22,936 nt of DNA, taken from NCBI GenBank assembly GCA_019648995.1, contig BLXT01001278.1, positions 1,006,986 to 1,029,921 of the forward strand, written 5' to 3'. The position numbers and the translations under genes were made by a program. This DNA comes from Plakobranchus ocellatus. Taxonomy: Eukaryota > Mollusca > Gastropoda > Plakobranchidae. Under the pieces are notes generated by a model, which did no database searches, was not told where the DNA came from, and saw only the letters and a list, made by a program, of their open reading frames with translations. Below are positions 20,572 through 22,936 of this stretch, in pieces; within the stretch, counting starts at the first letter, position 1, and each line of letters opens with the position of its first letter.

Positions 20572-20670
20572 TGATGGCTCTTTGAGCATCTACTTCATTA
20601 CTAAATCTCACATAACCAACACCAGTTGATCTGCCTTTGTCCATGACAATTTCTGCAAACTTCACATCAC
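20572..20670 (-). CDS. hnRNP M/MYEF2-like protein, internal RRM exon (RNP1 motif)
   Basis: RRM proteins of this family bind GU-rich RNA in the nucleus and influence splicing; that is family knowledge. The exon follows ATGTTTGCAG (acceptor ending at 20671), is 99 bp, and has phase 1 at both ends. With the split Gly codon completed by the previous exon it reads GDVKFAEIVMDKGRSTGVGY and then VRFSNEVDAQRAI. TGVGYVRF is the RNP1 octamer (beta 3), with the aromatic positions Tyr and Phe kept; DVKFAEI is beta 2; EVDAQRAI is helix 2. KFAEIVMDKGRSTGVG parallels the hnRNP M third RRM pattern (ADIKMENGKSKGCG). The donor is A/GTATCC. Other hnRNP-like RRM proteins remain possible. Confidence 0.82.
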
Positions 20671-21173
20671 CTGCAAACATATAAAAAAAAAAACCATCCA
20701 ATCAATTAACCAAGAGATGTCTGATCTTTTATGAATCTTAGATATCTTGCTTTTTACAAAACAGCCAAAAAAAAATCCTTTGGTTTCCATAAGAATGGTA
20801 CCTTGATCTGAAGCCTTGACTGATTGTGACAGTTTTCTGAGAACTTTCAAAAAAAGAAGTTTTTGAGAATGAAGTAAACGCTTTTTTGTTCACTGCCAAC
20901 AAGACTTTGTGGTATAAATAGTAATTGGACAATGATAAAAAAGGCTTTTCATATGATCGATAAAATCTTTACAAGAAGCATCCAAGAACAAGAGCAGTAA
21001 TAACCCTCTACTTTTGTCTTCTGTGCGCCATGTCCTAAGGAAAAGAGTAGGATGCTGCTATTGTACATGTTAAGAAATGCATCATCCTAAATGTTTTTTT
21101 ATAGCCTTGCTTATGATTTAATGCCTGTGGCAGAAGTTTTCCCAGATTTCACCACATCAAAACTAAAACTTAC
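20671..21173 (-). other. Intron of the hnRNP M-like gene (503 bp)
   Basis: The donor GTAAGT (21173-21168) is a perfect consensus and the acceptor ATGTTTGCAG ends at 20671. The intron splits a Gly codon (G/GT). Short open frames inside it are AT-driven and continue into the exon only by chance. Confidence 0.8.
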
Positions 21174-21225
21174 CAGCATCCCGAAAATGTTCCTTCAAAG
21201 CTTGCCAGTTTGTACTGTAGGGGAG
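21174..21225 (-). CDS. hnRNP M/MYEF2-like protein, small exon with RRM helix 1
   Basis: The exon reads LPYSTNWQALKEHFRDA plus the first base of a Gly codon and ends at the perfect donor G/GTAAGT. LPYSTNWQALKEHFRDAG is RRM loop 1 and helix 1 and parallels hnRNP M third-RRM wording (LPFDFTWKMLKDKF). I place its start after TATCTTCAG (acceptor ending at 21226), giving a 52-base exon that begins in phase 0. The frame stays open further upstream, but that part does not resemble an RRM first strand, so the RNP2 strand probably lies on an upstream exon outside the window or unrecognised within it. Confidence 0.72.
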
Positions 21226-21763
21226 CTGAAGATACATAGGGTTTACAATTGAATATTTCATTGTAAAGAAAAATATTCTTAGCAAAAAAATATATTAAAA
21301 CAGAGCCATCATTTTTAAAGTTGAGGGCAGCCTCCTCAAATAAGTGAGTCAAATTGAAAGGAATGGATTGAGTAATATTAGCAAAAACATATGTGATGAG
21401 GAATGAGGAAACTAGTCAGGATGCGAAAATTTTACATTTTGAGTTATTGGCACCACGTTGTGGCTGAGATATTTCTGATCATTTTGGTTTTTAAATTTTT
21501 AAAATAACTAGCCTGAGTTAAAAGGTACAAAACACATGCATATCACAAAATGAGAAAATCGACGTTAAAGTTGAGACATTTATTTTCTTCTTTTTTGTGT
21601 GATTTCTACCGCAAAAAAGCTCTTCCAGTCATTTCTTCTTCTATAATATTGCATGTCTAACATATTAAGTAAAAATCCATCCTCTGAACAAAAATATGGG
21701 GTCAACTAATACGAAAGATACTTTTAGACCATGCAATGCATTGTTTTTTTTAACAATGATATC
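21226..21763 (-). other. Probable upstream intron of the hnRNP M-like gene
   Basis: AT-rich sequence without a convincing further exon on either strand. The exon that should encode the first RRM strand (pattern IFVRN) was searched for by eye on the - strand from here to 22936 and not found. Confidence 0.5.
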
Positions 21764-21915
21764 AAGATCAAGATCTAGGTCCAGATCTAGAAAGCAGATA
21801 AAGACAGTTCCTAGAAAATATAGAAAGGTGGATAGGTCTAGAATTATTGGGAGAATCAGGTTAGGATAGAATCTATCTAGGTTTACCCTTGTTCTAGATC
21901 TAGATCTAGATTTGG
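21764..21915. repeat. CTAGATCT-rich degenerate repeat, second tract
   Basis: Repeated AGATCTAG, GGTCCAGATCTAG, TCTAGGT and a terminal CTAGATCTAGATCTAGATTT at about 21895-21914. It uses the same vocabulary as the tract at 19077-19340. Confidence 0.65.
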
Positions 21916-22193
21916 GATACTGACATATAGAACATGATAAAGATATATTTTATTAATTTATTTCCGTCAGTTGTAGCATGCTCATCTTCCTCAGGCCTTT
22001 CATTATCACAGAAGTAATCAGAAATTAATTCTCTGTGATCATTTTCAGAGGCCAAGCCATGAAGACTGATATCTCTTAGATCGTTGAGATAGATTTCTAT
22101 CTTGTGATCTCCCTGTCTGCCATTGTTGTTTTTGTTATCAATCCTAGCAACCATAGCAGTACTAACTAGAAATAATTCATTTAAATAGTTCAT
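21906..22193 (-). CDS. Unrecognised acidic open frame, possibly a mobile-element or host exon
   Basis: A 95-codon frame on the - strand. After an AT-rich start, residues about 14-75 are polar and charged with mixed composition (ARIDNKNNNGRQGDHKIEIY, then LNDLRDISLHGLASENDHRE, then a Cys and an acidic RPEEDEHA), more protein-like than its neighbours. An acceptor-like TTTCTAGTTAG lies near 22160, before a second Met. The last 20 or so residues are AT-driven and the stop falls in the CTAGATCT repeat; AATAAA-type words occur near its end on this strand. I recognise no domain. It may be a decayed transposon exon, an exon of an upstream or nested gene, or chance. Confidence 0.25.
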   Translation of the reverse strand: MNYLNELFLVSTAMVARIDNKNNNGRQGDHKIEIYLNDLRDISLHGLASENDHRELISDYFCDNERPEEDEHATTDGNKLIKYIFIMFYMSVSQI

Positions 22194-22936
22194 GTTTTAT
22201 TTATAGGATATAATTGATTCCACTGATTAGATAAAATATCAATTTAAAATAGCAGATTAGAATATATAGAATTTCGATTTGACTCAAGGAGAAAAAGCTA
22301 CCGGGGTTGGATAGTGTAGGAAAGCTATGAGAAAGGAAGGGTATGGGGTGTGCGAACTGTTTAACTCCTTTCTAGATCATTGTATTCATGCGCACTAGTT
22401 AGGAATTAAAAGCTGAGGAATTTCCCTTTCGATTAACATATGGTGTGATGGGGTTGGAATTCACTAGTCAGCTCTTCAAAGGATGCAAAGTTGTTGGAGT
22501 TGAATTACACAATATGTCGTAATTTTCAACATTTCGCTCAATAAAACTTATTTTAAAATGCAAAATTTAAGTATTTATGAGTTTCATTTCGTCTTGAAAC
22601 TCACAGAAAAGGTGTAGAAATGGCTGTTAAATAATGATCTGACCTTGACTCAATTTTGACCATGACCATTCTCCACTCTCTATTGAGGCCTGCATCTCAA
22701 TTGTAACTTCAGCACAACCCAACTGGTTTTCTCATCCCTCATCATGTAAATGTATATTCATATTAGACACAGGCTTTAAAAAAAAAACTTTAACCTCTTC
22801 ACTGCTGCTAGATGGCTAAAATATGCTCTCTGCGTTCTTTATCCCAGGCAGTACATGCACATGCCACAAGAAAGATCTACTGAAAACAGTTAATTAAATT
22901 TGATTTCTGTTTCTATCAAGACTTTTTTTTTTTTTT
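22194..22936. other. Noncoding AT-rich DNA to the window end
   Basis: I see no gene. The window ends in a T run (22923-22936), probably simple sequence. Confidence 0.5.

Noticed and set aside
1..22936. CRISPR array, bacterial operon, viral or toxin genes
   Set aside because: No regular spaced repeats, no compact co-directional coding genes and no such protein families were seen.

Overview
The window is AT-rich, intron-rich nuclear DNA from an animal, most likely a marine or aquatic invertebrate. The reasons are spliced exons with GT/AG borders, long noncoding stretches, an actin-nucleator tail and an hnRNP-type RRM that are both metazoan families, and many short DNA transposons. Frequent words such as TAGGCCTA, ACATGTA and CTAGATCT are what I associate with molluscs and echinoderms; I lean slightly to a gastropod, but this is an impression and not proof. 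Nothing looks bacterial, viral or organellar. Layout: (1) 1-1821 is intron and repeat DNA ahead of the last coding exon (1822-2075, + strand) of a JMY/WHAMM-like Arp2/3 activator, carrying a WH2 motif and a C-terminal acidic tail. (2) 2076 to about 6445 is probably a long 3' UTR or downstream flank. It contains a pogo/Tigger-like MITE (5362-6011) and ends at a good poly(A) site (AATAAA at 6423). (3) 6446-14900 is intergenic, low-information DNA with a purine tract, a doubtful exon-like block (8380-8599, - strand), an acidic open frame with a possible piggyBac-like end (11747-12252, - strand) and a second pogo-like MITE (14210-14694). (4) From about 14900 to beyond 21225 the - strand carries the 3' end of an hnRNP M/MYEF2-like RNA-binding protein gene. 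Three exons (21225-21174, 20670-20572, 17907-17846) join in frame at consensus splice sites into nearly a whole C-terminal RRM ending in a stop codon, followed by a T/G-rich probable 3' UTR. (5) The 2.66-kb intron between the last two RRM exons holds a transposon cluster: a 233-bp MITE, a tRNA-derived SINE head, and a 1,230-bp hAT element with perfect 19-bp terminal inverted repeats, a 5-bp TATCT duplication and a surviving BED-finger N-terminal transposase piece. (6) 21226-22936 holds CTAGATCT-rich repeat DNA and one unrecognised acidic open frame. The two host genes point towards each other (convergent 3' ends) and show no functional link. No prokaryote-type operon, CRISPR array or novel defence-like system is visible. 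The most interesting items are the reconstructed RRM gene, the acidic tail of the actin regulator with Phe where Trp is expected, and the nested DNA-transposon remnants.
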